Assembly: GCF_029338255.1 (NCBI RefSeq)
Contig: NZ_CP119787.1
Coordinates: forward strand, 1,426,001-1,490,000
Reading direction: 5' to 3'
From: Haloarcula halobia
GTDB lineage: Archaea; Halobacteriota; Halobacteria; Halobacteriales; Haloarculaceae
DNA length: 64,000 bases
Shown: piece by piece, positions 25,276 through 33,602 of the stretch
Numbering within the stretch: the stretch's first letter is position 1
Layout: every line of letters begins with the position of its first letter
Translations under genes and position numbers: made by a program
Notes under the pieces: generated by a model
Seen by the model: only the letters and a program-made list of their open reading frames with translations
Databases searched by the model: none
Told to the model about the DNA's origin: nothing

Positions 25276-27351
25276 ATGACGCTTACATTCGAACCACTCG
25301 ACGACCAGTCGGGGCTGGCAGTCATCGACCGGGTCGAGCGACAGCGCTACCGCATCCACACCCCCGAACCCGTCGCCCCGCGCCCGACGGCCGCGGATTC
25401 GTTCCTGTTCCCGGTCGGGGACGCGGTGACGATTCGGACCCGTTCTATCGTGCTCCCGACGGTCGTTCCCGTCTACGTCCGCGACGCTGGGGGGTCGATG
25501 GTCGCCGAGGTCACGCAGTTCGACAGCCAGACTCTCCCCGACGGCGAGTACAGCCTCGACCTCTGTACGCGCATCAAGACCTACCTGCGCGTCGAGTCTG
25601 CGTTCGAGGTCAGCGTCGACATCGACCGGACGCGCGTCGAGTTCGAGGAACCGACCGAGGTCCGAATCGGCGCCCGCTCGCGCCACGACCGGCCGGCCGC
25701 GACGGTCACGACGACGGCGGACCCCCGCGACGTGATGGCGGCCGTCGAGACGTTCGGGTCGGCGCTGAAGACGACCGACCCGGAGCGGTCGTACCCGACG
25801 CTGCGGGGCCACCCGCCGGCGCTCGAACTGGGCGACTCGCTGTCGATTCCGTCGAGCGTCGAGCGGCCGGAGACGGGGGTCACGCTGGAGCTCCCCCCGC
25901 GACTCGTGTCGGTGTTCGTCGCGGCGCCGCTTTCCTACTACCTCGGCGCGCGACTCGTCCCGTCTTCGACGCCGCGGCTGACGACCGAGACCGGGTTCGA
26001 GTACGCGCTTGACTCGCCCCGCGGGTTCGAGACCGAGGTCGAACGGACATTGAAACAGCTGTTCTTCCTCGACTGCGTGACTCGCACCGAAGGGTACTAC
26101 GAGATAGACCTGCACGAGCGAACCGCCATCGAACCCTACGTCGACCTGGACTTCGCGAGCCTGTACGACCGGCCGCTCGCCGAACAGGTTGGCGCGTACC
26201 TCGATGTCCCGTACGAACTCATCGAGGAGCACATCCCCGAGTGGCGACTGACGACTCACGTCGAACCCACCGCGGCCAACGCCGAGCAGTTGCCCTTCGT
26301 CGTCGACGACCTGGCGGTCGTCCGGACCCACGACCACCGACAGCGGACCCGGGCGACGGTGCCCGCGGAGGTCGAGGCCGAGTTCACCCGCGACGACGTC
26401 ATCACCCGGTCGGCCAGCGCCAGCGACGGGCCGGCCGCAAGCGAGTACGTCGAACCGACCTCCGAGGGCACCCTCGAACAGGCCTGGATCGGCGAGCGCA
26501 TCCCCATCGGCGCGAGCAAGCTCACCGTCGAGGCGTTCCTGAACCGCCTGAACCGGGAGAACACGGACGAGGACATCTCCATCACCGTCGTCCAGAACGA
26601 CGCCCGGATGGACGCCGAGCGGCAACTCGTCGACGACGTCTATGGCACCCGGTCGGACCTCCCGTTCGACATCAGGGCCCACAAGAACCTGACGACGGCC
26701 GAGCTGACCGACGTGCTCACCGGCCGGTGTGATTTCTTCCACTACATCGGCCACACGGATCGGGAGGGGTTCACCTGCAGCGACGGGAAGTTAGATGCGA
26801 CGACGCTGGACTCGGTCGGTGTCGACACGTTCCTGCTTAACGCCTGCAACTCCTACCACCAGGGCCTGGGGCTCGTCGAACACGGGGCCATCGGCGGCAT
26901 CGTCACGCTCAACGAGGTGGTCAACGAGCGGGCGGTCCGCATCGGCGAGACCATCGCGCGCCTGCTCAACGGCGGGTTTCCGCTCCGGGCGGCGCTGACC
27001 ATCGCGCGCGAGCAGAGCGTGATGGGCGGCCAGTACATCGTCGTCGGAGACGGTGGCATCACCGTGACTCAGACGGCCGGCGGTGCGCCGAACCTCCTCG
27101 ACATCACTCCGGTCAGCGATGGGTTCGAGGTCGAGATCCAGACGTACTCCACGGACGACCGCGGGCTCGGGACCATCTTCATGCCGTTCCTGGAGGCAAC
27201 CGAGACGTACTACCTGAGATCCGGGACCATCGATACGTTCCACGTCTCGAGACCCGAACTCGCGCAGTTCCTCAGCATGGAGGAGGTTCCGGTCCGCATC
27301 GACGACGAGCTGTACTGGAGTACCTCGGTGGACCTGGACGGCGTTCTCTGA
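25276..27351 (+). CDS. CHAT-domain protease (caspase/separase-like)
   Basis: 691 residues from MTLTFEPLDDQSGLAV. The first 450 residues are a haloarchaeal region rich in beta strands without a domain I can name. The C-terminal CHAT domain carries both catalytic residues: His493 in FHYIGHTD (first His 489) and Cys524 in LLNACNSYH, 31 residues apart, as in active CHAT cysteine peptidases. GAIGGIVTLNEVVNE and ARLLNGGFPLRAAL follow, as is typical. It therefore looks catalytically competent. CHAT proteases act in gasdermin-like defence, type III-E CRISPR and programmed cell death in bacteria; what this one cleaves is unknown. A tiny membrane-peptide gene is convergent 84 bases beyond its stop. Confidence 0.85.
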   Translation: MTLTFEPLDDQSGLAVIDRVERQRYRIHTPEPVAPRPTAADSFLFPVGDAVTIRTRSIVLPTVVPVYVRDAGGSMVAEVTQFDSQTLPDGEYSLDLCTRIKTYLRVESAFEVSVDIDRTRVEFEEPTEVRIGARSRHDRPAATVTTTADPRDVMAAVETFGSALKTTDPERSYPTLRGHPPALELGDSLSIPSSVERPETGVTLELPPRLVSVFVAAPLSYYLGARLVPSSTPRLTTETGFEYALDSPRGFETEVERTLKQLFFLDCVTRTEGYYEIDLHERTAIEPYVDLDFASLYDRPLAEQVGAYLDVPYELIEEHIPEWRLTTHVEPTAANAEQLPFVVDDLAVVRTHDHRQRTRATVPAEVEAEFTRDDVITRSASASDGPAASEYVEPTSEGTLEQAWIGERIPIGASKLTVEAFLNRLNRENTDEDISITVVQNDARMDAERQLVDDVYGTRSDLPFDIRAHKNLTTAELTDVLTGRCDFFHYIGHTDREGFTCSDGKLDATTLDSVGVDTFLLNACNSYHQGLGLVEHGAIGGIVTLNEVVNERAVRIGETIARLLNGGFPLRAALTIAREQSVMGGQYIVVGDGGITVTQTAGGAPNLLDITPVSDGFEVEIQTYSTDDRGLGTIFMPFLEATETYYLRSGTIDTFHVSRPELAQFLSMEEVPVRIDDELYWSTSVDLDGVL

Positions 27352-27435
27352 GCGGGCGCCGCTGGCGCTTCTCTGCGGTATCGACCGGAAAAATCCGCGC
27401 TGTTGTCCGTGAAACGTGCGTCGCTGGTGGTCGTT

Positions 27436-27570
27436 TTATGGGCCGCTGATAGCTGCGTTGTTCGCCGCCGCCGCGTTCCCTGCCTGCGTCAGCAGGAGGA
27501 GGACGGTGAACAGGACGCCGGCCATTCGTGGGTGCTCTGCGAGGTACTTCGCCATTGTACTGTCTGACAT
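27436..27570 (-). CDS. Hydrophobic microprotein, DUF7503-like (44 residues)
   Basis: The reverse-strand reading starts MSDSTMAKYLAEHPRMAGVL, continues with a hydrophobic run FTVLLLLTQAGNAAAA and ends ISGP. One membrane segment with a small-residue C-terminus suggests a membrane-inserted or exported peptide, perhaps cleaved after AAA. I recall the haloarchaeal family DUF7503 with the same HPRM-G-LF--LLLLTQAGN core. The start is preceded by an AT-rich promoter (TATTTAATTT at about 27,600-27,611). It ends 84 bases from the convergent CHAT gene. Confidence 0.75.
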   Translation of the reverse strand: MSDSTMAKYLAEHPRMAGVLFTVLLLLTQAGNAAAANNAAISGP

Positions 27571-27960
27571 GGTACGACCTGACTGTCGGGAGATGGGAAA
27601 TTAAATATTTTTGATTGTAACCTACATATATTTACTAATATTAAGTCGCTAATAACTGCGATTTCGGTGCCCGCTCACCATTCCGGCCCGAGAGCCGGTC
27701 CAGCGACCGATTCGCCTCCGGTGGCTGTCACGACGACAGTTGGCCTCGTGTCCCCGCTCGGCCTCGTAGCGGCCCCGGTCCGGCGCGACCTACCAGTATC
27801 GTTTTGTGACTCCCTACACAACTGGAGTCCAGACTATTCGACAGATGGCTCTCTCCAGCACTTACATCGCGGGCGAACCGGCGGCATCTTCGCGACGGTC
27901 TCGCGGGTCGGGCGGGACCGTCGGCGCGCCGCGGCCGTCGCGCGAGCGAGGGGTGGCACG
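27571..27960. promoter_or_regulatory. AT-rich divergent promoter region
   Basis: Bases 27,600-27,660 are strikingly AT-rich for this genome, with several TATA-like stretches (TTAAATATTT, ATATATTTACTAATATT). They can serve the microprotein on the reverse strand and the receiver-PAS gene on the forward strand. The rest of the spacer is GC-rich; a 39-codon reading (27,845-27,964) ends over the start of the receiver-PAS gene (ATGA), but its sequence is not protein-like enough to call. Confidence 0.45.
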
Positions 27961-28887
27961 ATGACGGGGGACCGGGTCCTGCACCTGGACGGGGAGACGG
28001 TCAGGCTCTCGCGGTCCGTCCTGCACAACAGCACACGGGCGGCCGGTCACGACGCACCCCTGTTGCGGACGGAGTCCACAGACCAGCCCACCGACAATGC
28101 CATCGAGGTGCCCGTCCCGCTCGCGAAACTGCGCGAGGAGCGTACGATCCGCGTCCTGCACGTCGACGACGACCCGGACCTCGGCGAGATGGTCGGCACG
28201 TTCCTGGAGCGAATCGACGAGGATCTGACCGTCGTCACCGAGACGAGCGCCGTGGCGGCGCTCGAACACGTCCGCGAGGGCGACGTCGACTGCGTGGTCA
28301 GCGATTACCAGATGCCAAACACCGACGGCCTTGAGCTGCTTGAGCTGGTGCGCGACCAGCACCCGGACCTCCCTTTCATCCTCTTTACCGGCAAGGGCAG
28401 CGAGGAGATCGCGAGCGAGGCCATCGCGGCCGGCGTCACCGACTACATGCAGAAGGGGACCGGGACCGACACGTACGAGGTACTCGCGAACCGGGTGCGA
28501 AACGCCGTCGAGCAGTACCGGACCGAACAGCAGTTCTGGAGCGCGCTCTCGTGGTACCAGCGCCTGGTCGAACAGGAGCTGGCCGGGGTCTGTATCGTCC
28601 AGGCCGGTGAGTTCGTCTACGTCAACCAGCGACTCGCCGAGATTCTCGGGTACGGTCAGGACGAACTCGTCGGCCAGCCCCCCTCGTTCGTCGTCGGCAC
28701 CGACCGGGCCGACTCCCTGGAGGTGCTCCAGACCCCAGACGATGACCAGGCCGATTCCTTCGAGACCGAGTGCACCGTCCTCCGGGCAGACGGCGAGTCG
28801 GTCACCATCGAGGTCTCCGGCGGGGCCATCGAGTACGACGGCGACCCGGCCTGGATCTGTGTCGCCCGGGAACGCGACGACGCGTAG
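27961..28887 (+). CDS. Response-regulator receiver and PAS-domain protein
   Basis: 308 residues from the ATG at 27961. After a 60-residue non-conserved N-terminus, a receiver domain (about 62-180) has VLHVDDDPDLGEM, the phospho-acceptor Asp in CVVSDYQMPNTDGLELL, and FTGKGSEEIASEA with the conserved Thr/Lys pattern (a GKGS form common in haloarchaea). A PAS domain follows at about 195-305 (GVCIVQAGEFVYVNQRLAEILG). No kinase or DNA-binding output domain is present, so it is likely a signalling intermediate. The reading frame is open about 98 codons further upstream, but that part is not protein-like. Confidence 0.85.
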   Translation: MTGDRVLHLDGETVRLSRSVLHNSTRAAGHDAPLLRTESTDQPTDNAIEVPVPLAKLREERTIRVLHVDDDPDLGEMVGTFLERIDEDLTVVTETSAVAALEHVREGDVDCVVSDYQMPNTDGLELLELVRDQHPDLPFILFTGKGSEEIASEAIAAGVTDYMQKGTGTDTYEVLANRVRNAVEQYRTEQQFWSALSWYQRLVEQELAGVCIVQAGEFVYVNQRLAEILGYGQDELVGQPPSFVVGTDRADSLEVLQTPDDDQADSFETECTVLRADGESVTIEVSGGAIEYDGDPAWICVARERDDA

Positions 28888-28892
28888 CGGGT

Positions 28893-29930
28893 CTACACCT
28901 TGACGAGGACCTTGATAGCCTCCCGCTCGTCCATCGCGCGGTAGCCTTCCGGGACGCCCTGGAGGTCGACCGTCTTCGTGAACACCGGCGCGGGGTCGAG
29001 CACACCCTGCAGGACGTCGTCCATCAGGTCCTCCACGTAGGCCCGGACGGGTGCGACGCCGCCGGCCAGCGTGATGTTGTCGCTGAACAGCGAGTACAGC
29101 AGGTCGCCACCCTCGACGCCGTAGGGGACGCCGACGTAGCCGATCGTCCCGCCCGGCCGGCAGACGTCGACGGCCGTCTCCATCGACGACTGTGCCCCGA
29201 CACACTCCAGTACGTGGTCGACGCCGCCGGCGGTCAGCGCCTCGACTTCACGGACGGCCTCGTCGCCGCGACTGGAGACGACGTCGGTGGCGCCGAACTC
29301 CTCGGCCAGTTCGAGGCGGTCCTCGTGGTGGCCCATCGCGACGATGCGGTTCGCGCCGAGGCGCTGGGCCGCGAGCACGCCACAGAGGCCGACCGCACCG
29401 TCGCCGATCACCACGCAGGTGCTCCCCTGCTCGACGTCGGCGCTGACCGCTGCGTGGTGGCCCGTACACATCACGTCGGTCAGCGGGAGCAGCGACTCGA
29501 GCATGTCCTCGTCGTCGGCGTGTCGGTCGGGCACCCGGACGAGCGTCCCGTCGGCGTACGGGACCCGGACCTTCTCGCCCTGCGCGCCGTCGTGTTCGCC
29601 ACCCCACCCCTCGTCCTCGATACAGGAGGTGTAGATACCCTTCCGACAGGGCCCGCACTCGCCGCAGCTGATGGCAAAGGGCGAGAGGACGCGGTCCCCG
29701 ACGTCGACCGAGTCGACGTCGTCGCCCACCGCCTCGACGATGCCCATCGGTTCGTGGCCGGTTCGCCACCCCTCCTCGTAGTCCCGCTCGCCGCGGTAGA
29801 ACCAGAGGTCCGACCCGCAGACGGCGGTGTGCGTGATTCGGACGACGGCGTCGGTCGATGCCTCGAGCTCCGGGTCCGGAACTTCCTCGACGCGAACGTC
29901 TCGCGTGCCGTGGTAGACTGTCGCTTGCAT
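28893..29930 (-). CDS. Zinc-dependent alcohol dehydrogenase family protein
   Basis: 345 residues of the medium-chain dehydrogenase/reductase family. Catalytic zinc ligands are Cys in TAVCGSDLW, HE in GHEPMG, and Asp in the TDVMCTGHHAA stretch. The structural zinc loop CGECGPCRKGIYTSC has all four cysteines. The nucleotide-binding Rossmann segment is CVVIGDGAVGLCGVLAAQ. The GHHAA region and the missing long insertion of FdhA suggest an alcohol or sorbitol-type enzyme of unknown substrate. It is convergent with the receiver-PAS gene. Confidence 0.88.
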   Translation of the reverse strand: MQATVYHGTRDVRVEEVPDPELEASTDAVVRITHTAVCGSDLWFYRGERDYEEGWRTGHEPMGIVEAVGDDVDSVDVGDRVLSPFAISCGECGPCRKGIYTSCIEDEGWGGEHDGAQGEKVRVPYADGTLVRVPDRHADDEDMLESLLPLTDVMCTGHHAAVSADVEQGSTCVVIGDGAVGLCGVLAAQRLGANRIVAMGHHEDRLELAEEFGATDVVSSRGDEAVREVEALTAGGVDHVLECVGAQSSMETAVDVCRPGGTIGYVGVPYGVEGGDLLYSLFSDNITLAGGVAPVRAYVEDLMDDVLQGVLDPAPVFTKTVDLQGVPEGYRAMDEREAIKVLVKV

Positions 29931-30043
29931 CGGTCACCCATTCGAAGCGGGGCCACAAAAACACGCCACCTCGAGACTGTCGTTCGTGCCGGCGACCCGC
30001 ACAAACACAACCCCTTTTGTCCCGTCCCCACTACACTCGCCCA

Positions 30044-30169
30044 ATGGCGAAGTGCGACGTGTGTGGTAGGTCGGAAAGTATGCCCTACCAGTGTGGGCAC
30101 TGTGGCGGGACGTACTGTGGGGAACACCGACTGCCCGAGGCACACGACTGTCCGGGGCTTGACAGCTAG
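30044..30169 (+). CDS. AN1-type zinc finger fragment, separated from rhomboid by an in-frame TAG
   Basis: 41 residues, MAKCDVCGRSESMPYQCGHC onward, with the full AN1 pattern: C-x2-C, C-x2-C, C-x4-H (YCGEHRLPEAHDC) and final Cys/His ligands. It ends CPGLDS then TAG. The next codons in the same frame read GDPDGVFDSGFDD, which continue into the rhomboid gene. In haloarchaea I recall one fused protein in which AN1 is followed by a W near this point and then DP-GVFDSGFD. So this is most simply the N-terminal part of that protein, cut by a TGG-to-TAG change or read error. Confidence 0.75.
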   Translation: MAKCDVCGRSESMPYQCGHCGGTYCGEHRLPEAHDCPGLDS

Positions 30170-30184
30170 GGCGACCCCGACGGC

Positions 30185-31003
30185 GTGTTCGACAGCGGGT
30201 TCGACGACAGCGTGACGACCGGCGGGTCCAGCCAGTCGGGCGGGCTGGCCGACCGCGTCGGACTCGACACCGGGCCGGGCGGCGTCTTCGGCTACTTCCG
30301 TGGGAACATGACCTACGTGTTCCTGGCGCTGATGGCCATCACCTTCATCGCCGAACAGGTCGTCGGCCAGCTGGTCGGCATCTCGAACCCTGTCTTCTAC
30401 TCGCGGTCCGAACTCTGGCGCTCTATCTTCCTGTTGCACCCGGACAACCTCCTGTACGTCTGGACGTGGGTGACCTCGATCTTCGCCCACGACCCGGCGG
30501 GGTTCTACCACATCCTCGGGAACGGCATCGTCATCTACTTCTTCGGCCGGCTGGTCGAACAGCAGCTGGGCTCGAAGCGGTTCACCGTCTTCTTCCTGGC
30601 CTCGGGGATGCTGGCGGGGCTGGGACAGGTCCTGTTGCAGCTGGTCCAGGGGGCCAGTTACGGCGTCCTGGGGGCGAGCGGGGCCGCGCTGGCCATCCTC
30701 GGCTTCCTGACGGTGCTGAACCCGGACCTGCGGGTGTACCTCTACTTCCTCATCCCGGTGCCTATCTGGGCAATCACCGGGTTCTACCTGCTGGCGAGCG
30801 TCTTCGGGATGCTCTCGCCCGGCAGCGTCGGCCTGCTCGGGGGCAACGTCGCCCACACGGCCCACCTCATCGGGCTGGGAATCGGCCTCTGGTACGGGAA
30901 CAAGGTCAAGAGCCGGGCACACGTCCCGTCGTCGCTGCAGTTCGGCGGTGGCGGCCCGGGTGGTCCGGGCGGTCCCGGCGGCCCCGGCCGACGCCGCCCC
31001 TGA
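30185..31003 (+). CDS. Rhomboid family intramembrane serine protease
   Basis: 272 residues if started at the GTG at 30185; 319 if read from the AN1 ATG through the TAG. Six or seven membrane helices. Catalytic Ser in YGVLGASGAALAILG (the GxSG motif) and catalytic His in VAHTAHLIGLGIG; the HILGNG Asn region for the oxyanion hole is present. It ends in a Gly/Pro-rich tail. It would cleave substrates within the membrane. Without the AN1 finger it may still be made by reinitiation at GTG, but the first 60 residues before helix 1 belong to the fused cytoplasmic domain. Confidence 0.85.
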   Translation: MFDSGFDDSVTTGGSSQSGGLADRVGLDTGPGGVFGYFRGNMTYVFLALMAITFIAEQVVGQLVGISNPVFYSRSELWRSIFLLHPDNLLYVWTWVTSIFAHDPAGFYHILGNGIVIYFFGRLVEQQLGSKRFTVFFLASGMLAGLGQVLLQLVQGASYGVLGASGAALAILGFLTVLNPDLRVYLYFLIPVPIWAITGFYLLASVFGMLSPGSVGLLGGNVAHTAHLIGLGIGLWYGNKVKSRAHVPSSLQFGGGGPGGPGGPGGPGRRRP

Positions 31004-31006
31004 CCG

Positions 31007-31813
31007 ATGGACGTCGTTCGCCCGGAGTTCGTCCCGGACCCGTCGCTCTCGCGCGCGGCGATGGAGGCCCTCCAGCGCGACATCGCGGCGGCCGCCGTCT
31101 TCGAGGACGACCTCTCGTTCGACGTCGCGTCACTCCGGACCGACAGCGACCAGCGAACGCTGGCGGACGCCCCCGGGGACGCTGCCGACGAGGCGCCGCT
31201 GGTCGCCGGCGTCGACCAGGCCTTCGTCGACGACCGGGCCGTCTCGGCCGTCGTCGTCCTGCAGGACGGCGCCGTCGTCGAAGAGGTCACCGCCGTCGCC
31301 CCGGCGGTCATCCCCTACATCCCCGGCCTGCTCTCCTTCCGCGAGGGCGGGGCCATCCTCGCGGCCTTCGAGCGACTCGACCACGACCCCGACGTCGTCC
31401 TCGTCGACGGCAGCGGGCGGGTCCACTTCCGCGAGGCCGGCCTGGCGACCCACGTCGGCGTCACGCTCGACGTGCCGACGGTCGGCGTCGCGAAGAACCT
31501 GCTCTGTGGCCGGCCGCGCGCCTCGCTGGACCGGAAACTCCCGGTCGGCGAACGCGTGGCCATCGAGGCCGACCCCGACGTCGAGACGGCCGCCGAGGGG
31601 ACGGTCATCGGCTACGCCGTCCAGAGCCGCCAGTACGACTCGCCCGACCGCCACGTCAACCCGCTCGTCGTGAGTCCCGGCCACCGGGTGAGCGCGACGA
31701 CGGCCGCCGACATCGTCCTGGCGACGGCTACCGGCTACAAGTTGCCCGAACCGACCCGCCTCGCCGACCGGGCGGCCGACGCCGCACGGGAACGGGTCGA
31801 GACGGGCGAGTGA
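31007..31813 (+). CDS. nfi: Endonuclease V
   Basis: 268 residues. It cleaves DNA near deaminated bases, mainly hypoxanthine. Family motifs: LVAGVDQAF with the first catalytic Asp, YIPGLLSFREG with the Glu, VLVDGSGRVHFREAGLATH with the second Asp, TVGVAKNLLCG, and SPGHRVSATTAADIVLATA with the wedge and GYKLPEPTRLAD end. DGSG replaces the more common DGHG; I recall this form in haloarchaea. It follows the rhomboid gene after three bases. Confidence 0.94.
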   Translation: MDVVRPEFVPDPSLSRAAMEALQRDIAAAAVFEDDLSFDVASLRTDSDQRTLADAPGDAADEAPLVAGVDQAFVDDRAVSAVVVLQDGAVVEEVTAVAPAVIPYIPGLLSFREGGAILAAFERLDHDPDVVLVDGSGRVHFREAGLATHVGVTLDVPTVGVAKNLLCGRPRASLDRKLPVGERVAIEADPDVETAAEGTVIGYAVQSRQYDSPDRHVNPLVVSPGHRVSATTAADIVLATATGYKLPEPTRLADRAADAARERVETGE

Positions 31814-31986
31814 GCGGCCGTCGCCCGACAAGCGGCGACTAACTATGACCCTCGACCGTCTCGACGACGGCAGATGGCCACGCTCGCACGGGTCGGCGAC
31901 GGGGGCGTTACGACGGGACGGCCGTCGGCGTCGCTCCCCTCGTCACCGACCGATCCAGCGAATCTGACGGCCGAGGAGGAGAGCCC

Positions 31987-33552
31987 ATGGCATCCGACCA
32001 AGAGATAGAGACGAGCGCGCGACGCATCACCCCCGTTCGCGAGGCGGCGACGGTCGCCCCCGGGACGGAACTGCTGTTCGAAGTCGGCGTCCCCGAGTCG
32101 GCCGCGGGCCGGGCCGGGACGCGCTGGACGGTCGACGGCCGGGAGGCGACCGACGTCGGGCCGCTCCACGACGAGTACCTGCACCACGGGATGGACTTCC
32201 TCCGGCGGACCTTCGAGTCGCCGGGCGAACACGAGGTGACCGCCGTCGTCGTCGACGAGGCCGGCGAGGACGTCGATACGGTCGCGTGGACAGTTACCGT
32301 CGCGGACGGCGGCAGCCAGGCACCGGTCCTCGAGCGGCCGACCGCGGTCCAGGAGGTGACCTACGCCGACGACACCGACGCCGTCGACCTGACGATAGCG
32401 GTGCGGGACCCCGACGCCGACCTCCACCGGACGGTGTGGTTCCTGCGGGGCGGCGACGTCTACCTCGGGGCCACGTCCGTCCAGGGCGACCGGGACACGG
32501 CCACGCTGTCAGTCACGACCTTCTGTGACTACTGTCGCGTGTTCGTCCTGCTCGTCGACGAGAACGGCGCCGTCCGTTCGACCGCGCCCTACTACTTCCA
32601 CCGCGTCGCGGACGCGAGCTCCGAGGCCGTCGGCGTCGACCAGACGCTGGTCGTCCGGAGCGACGACGGCGACCGGGTCTTCTACGAGTTCGAGGTCAGC
32701 GGCACCCTCGCCTACGGGCCCGCGGGCGACGAACCGGCCCACCCGGAGTTCATCGAGGGCGCCCGTGCCCGCAGTTCCGTCGCGGGGGCCAGCGAGGACG
32801 TCTTTACGTTCACCGGCGAACTCACGGACGTCCGGACCGAGGGCCCCGCCGTCGTGACGGTCGACGACGACCGGGTCGACCTCTCTGTGTTCGACGACGG
32901 TCGGCTGGACCTCTCGGTGTTCGACGCCGACCTGCGCCCCGAGTCCGCCGCCGGCACGGACGCCGAGGTCCACGACCTGGTCGTCGAGAGCACCGGCGCC
33001 GAACGGGCGGAGTACGCGCTCGCTGTCAGCGGTGACCTCGAGTACGACGACGACGAACGGACCGACCCGTTCCCCCAGGACCGGGACGGGGCGACCGCGA
33101 CCGGGACCGTCGCCGACGGCGAGCGCGACCGGTATCAGTTCACGGGCGAGGTGACCGAGTGCTCGGTCGTCGGCCCGGCGACCGTTCGCATCGACGACCA
33201 GGTGGTGACCAGCGCGGCCGAGTCGGCCCCGCCACCCGACGACGGTGCGGCGGTCAGCATCCAGGTCGTGGAGTCGGACGTGTCGGTCGAACGCGGCGCC
33301 GACGTCGAACTGCGGGGGCTCGTTCGCAACGAGGGGGACGCGGCCGGCGAGCGACGGGTGTGGACCAGTCTGACCGGCCCGGACGTGCTGCAGTTCCGGC
33401 GGGACCTGGTGGTCGACCTGGACCCGGACGACCTGCGGTTCGTGGACCTCGAGCCGTACGACACCGCGGCCCTCCCGCCGGGCGAGTACACGTTCTCGGC
33501 CACCACCGGGGACGACACCGCCTCGACGACCGTCACCGTCGACGCCGAGTGA
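31987..33552 (+). CDS. Acidic repeat-domain protein with Ig-like and CARDB-like modules, unknown function
   Basis: 521 residues, no signal peptide or membrane helix, so cytoplasmic as far as can be seen. Residues 15-105 look like a PKD/Ig-like domain (LLFEVGVPES, FESPGEHEVTAVVVDEAG), and 115-210 like a second. Two homologous beta modules follow: one with YEFEVSGTLAYG and DVFTFTGELTDV, one with YALAVSGDLEYD and DRYQFTGEVTEC, about 120 residues apart. The C-terminal 95 residues are CARDB-like (ADVELRGLVRNEG, LPPGEYTFSATTG). The first module ends with a doubled VDLSVFDDG/LDLSVFDAD. I do not recognise the family. A ribosome-binding-like AGGAGGAG precedes the ATG. Confidence 0.7.
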   Translation: MASDQEIETSARRITPVREAATVAPGTELLFEVGVPESAAGRAGTRWTVDGREATDVGPLHDEYLHHGMDFLRRTFESPGEHEVTAVVVDEAGEDVDTVAWTVTVADGGSQAPVLERPTAVQEVTYADDTDAVDLTIAVRDPDADLHRTVWFLRGGDVYLGATSVQGDRDTATLSVTTFCDYCRVFVLLVDENGAVRSTAPYYFHRVADASSEAVGVDQTLVVRSDDGDRVFYEFEVSGTLAYGPAGDEPAHPEFIEGARARSSVAGASEDVFTFTGELTDVRTEGPAVVTVDDDRVDLSVFDDGRLDLSVFDADLRPESAAGTDAEVHDLVVESTGAERAEYALAVSGDLEYDDDERTDPFPQDRDGATATGTVADGERDRYQFTGEVTECSVVGPATVRIDDQVVTSAAESAPPPDDGAAVSIQVVESDVSVERGADVELRGLVRNEGDAAGERRVWTSLTGPDVLQFRRDLVVDLDPDDLRFVDLEPYDTAALPPGEYTFSATTGDDTASTTVTVDAE

Positions 33553-33602
33553 CCGTCCCTGACAACGTATAACTGCCCGGGGCGTGTTCGCCCAGACGAC
33601 AC

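Noticed and set aside
27845-27964. Short upstream reading (39 codons) overlapping the start of the receiver-PAS gene by ATGA
   Set aside because: Composition is Arg/Ser/Gly-rich and resembles a random frame in GC-rich DNA; no ribosome-binding site or homologue known to me.
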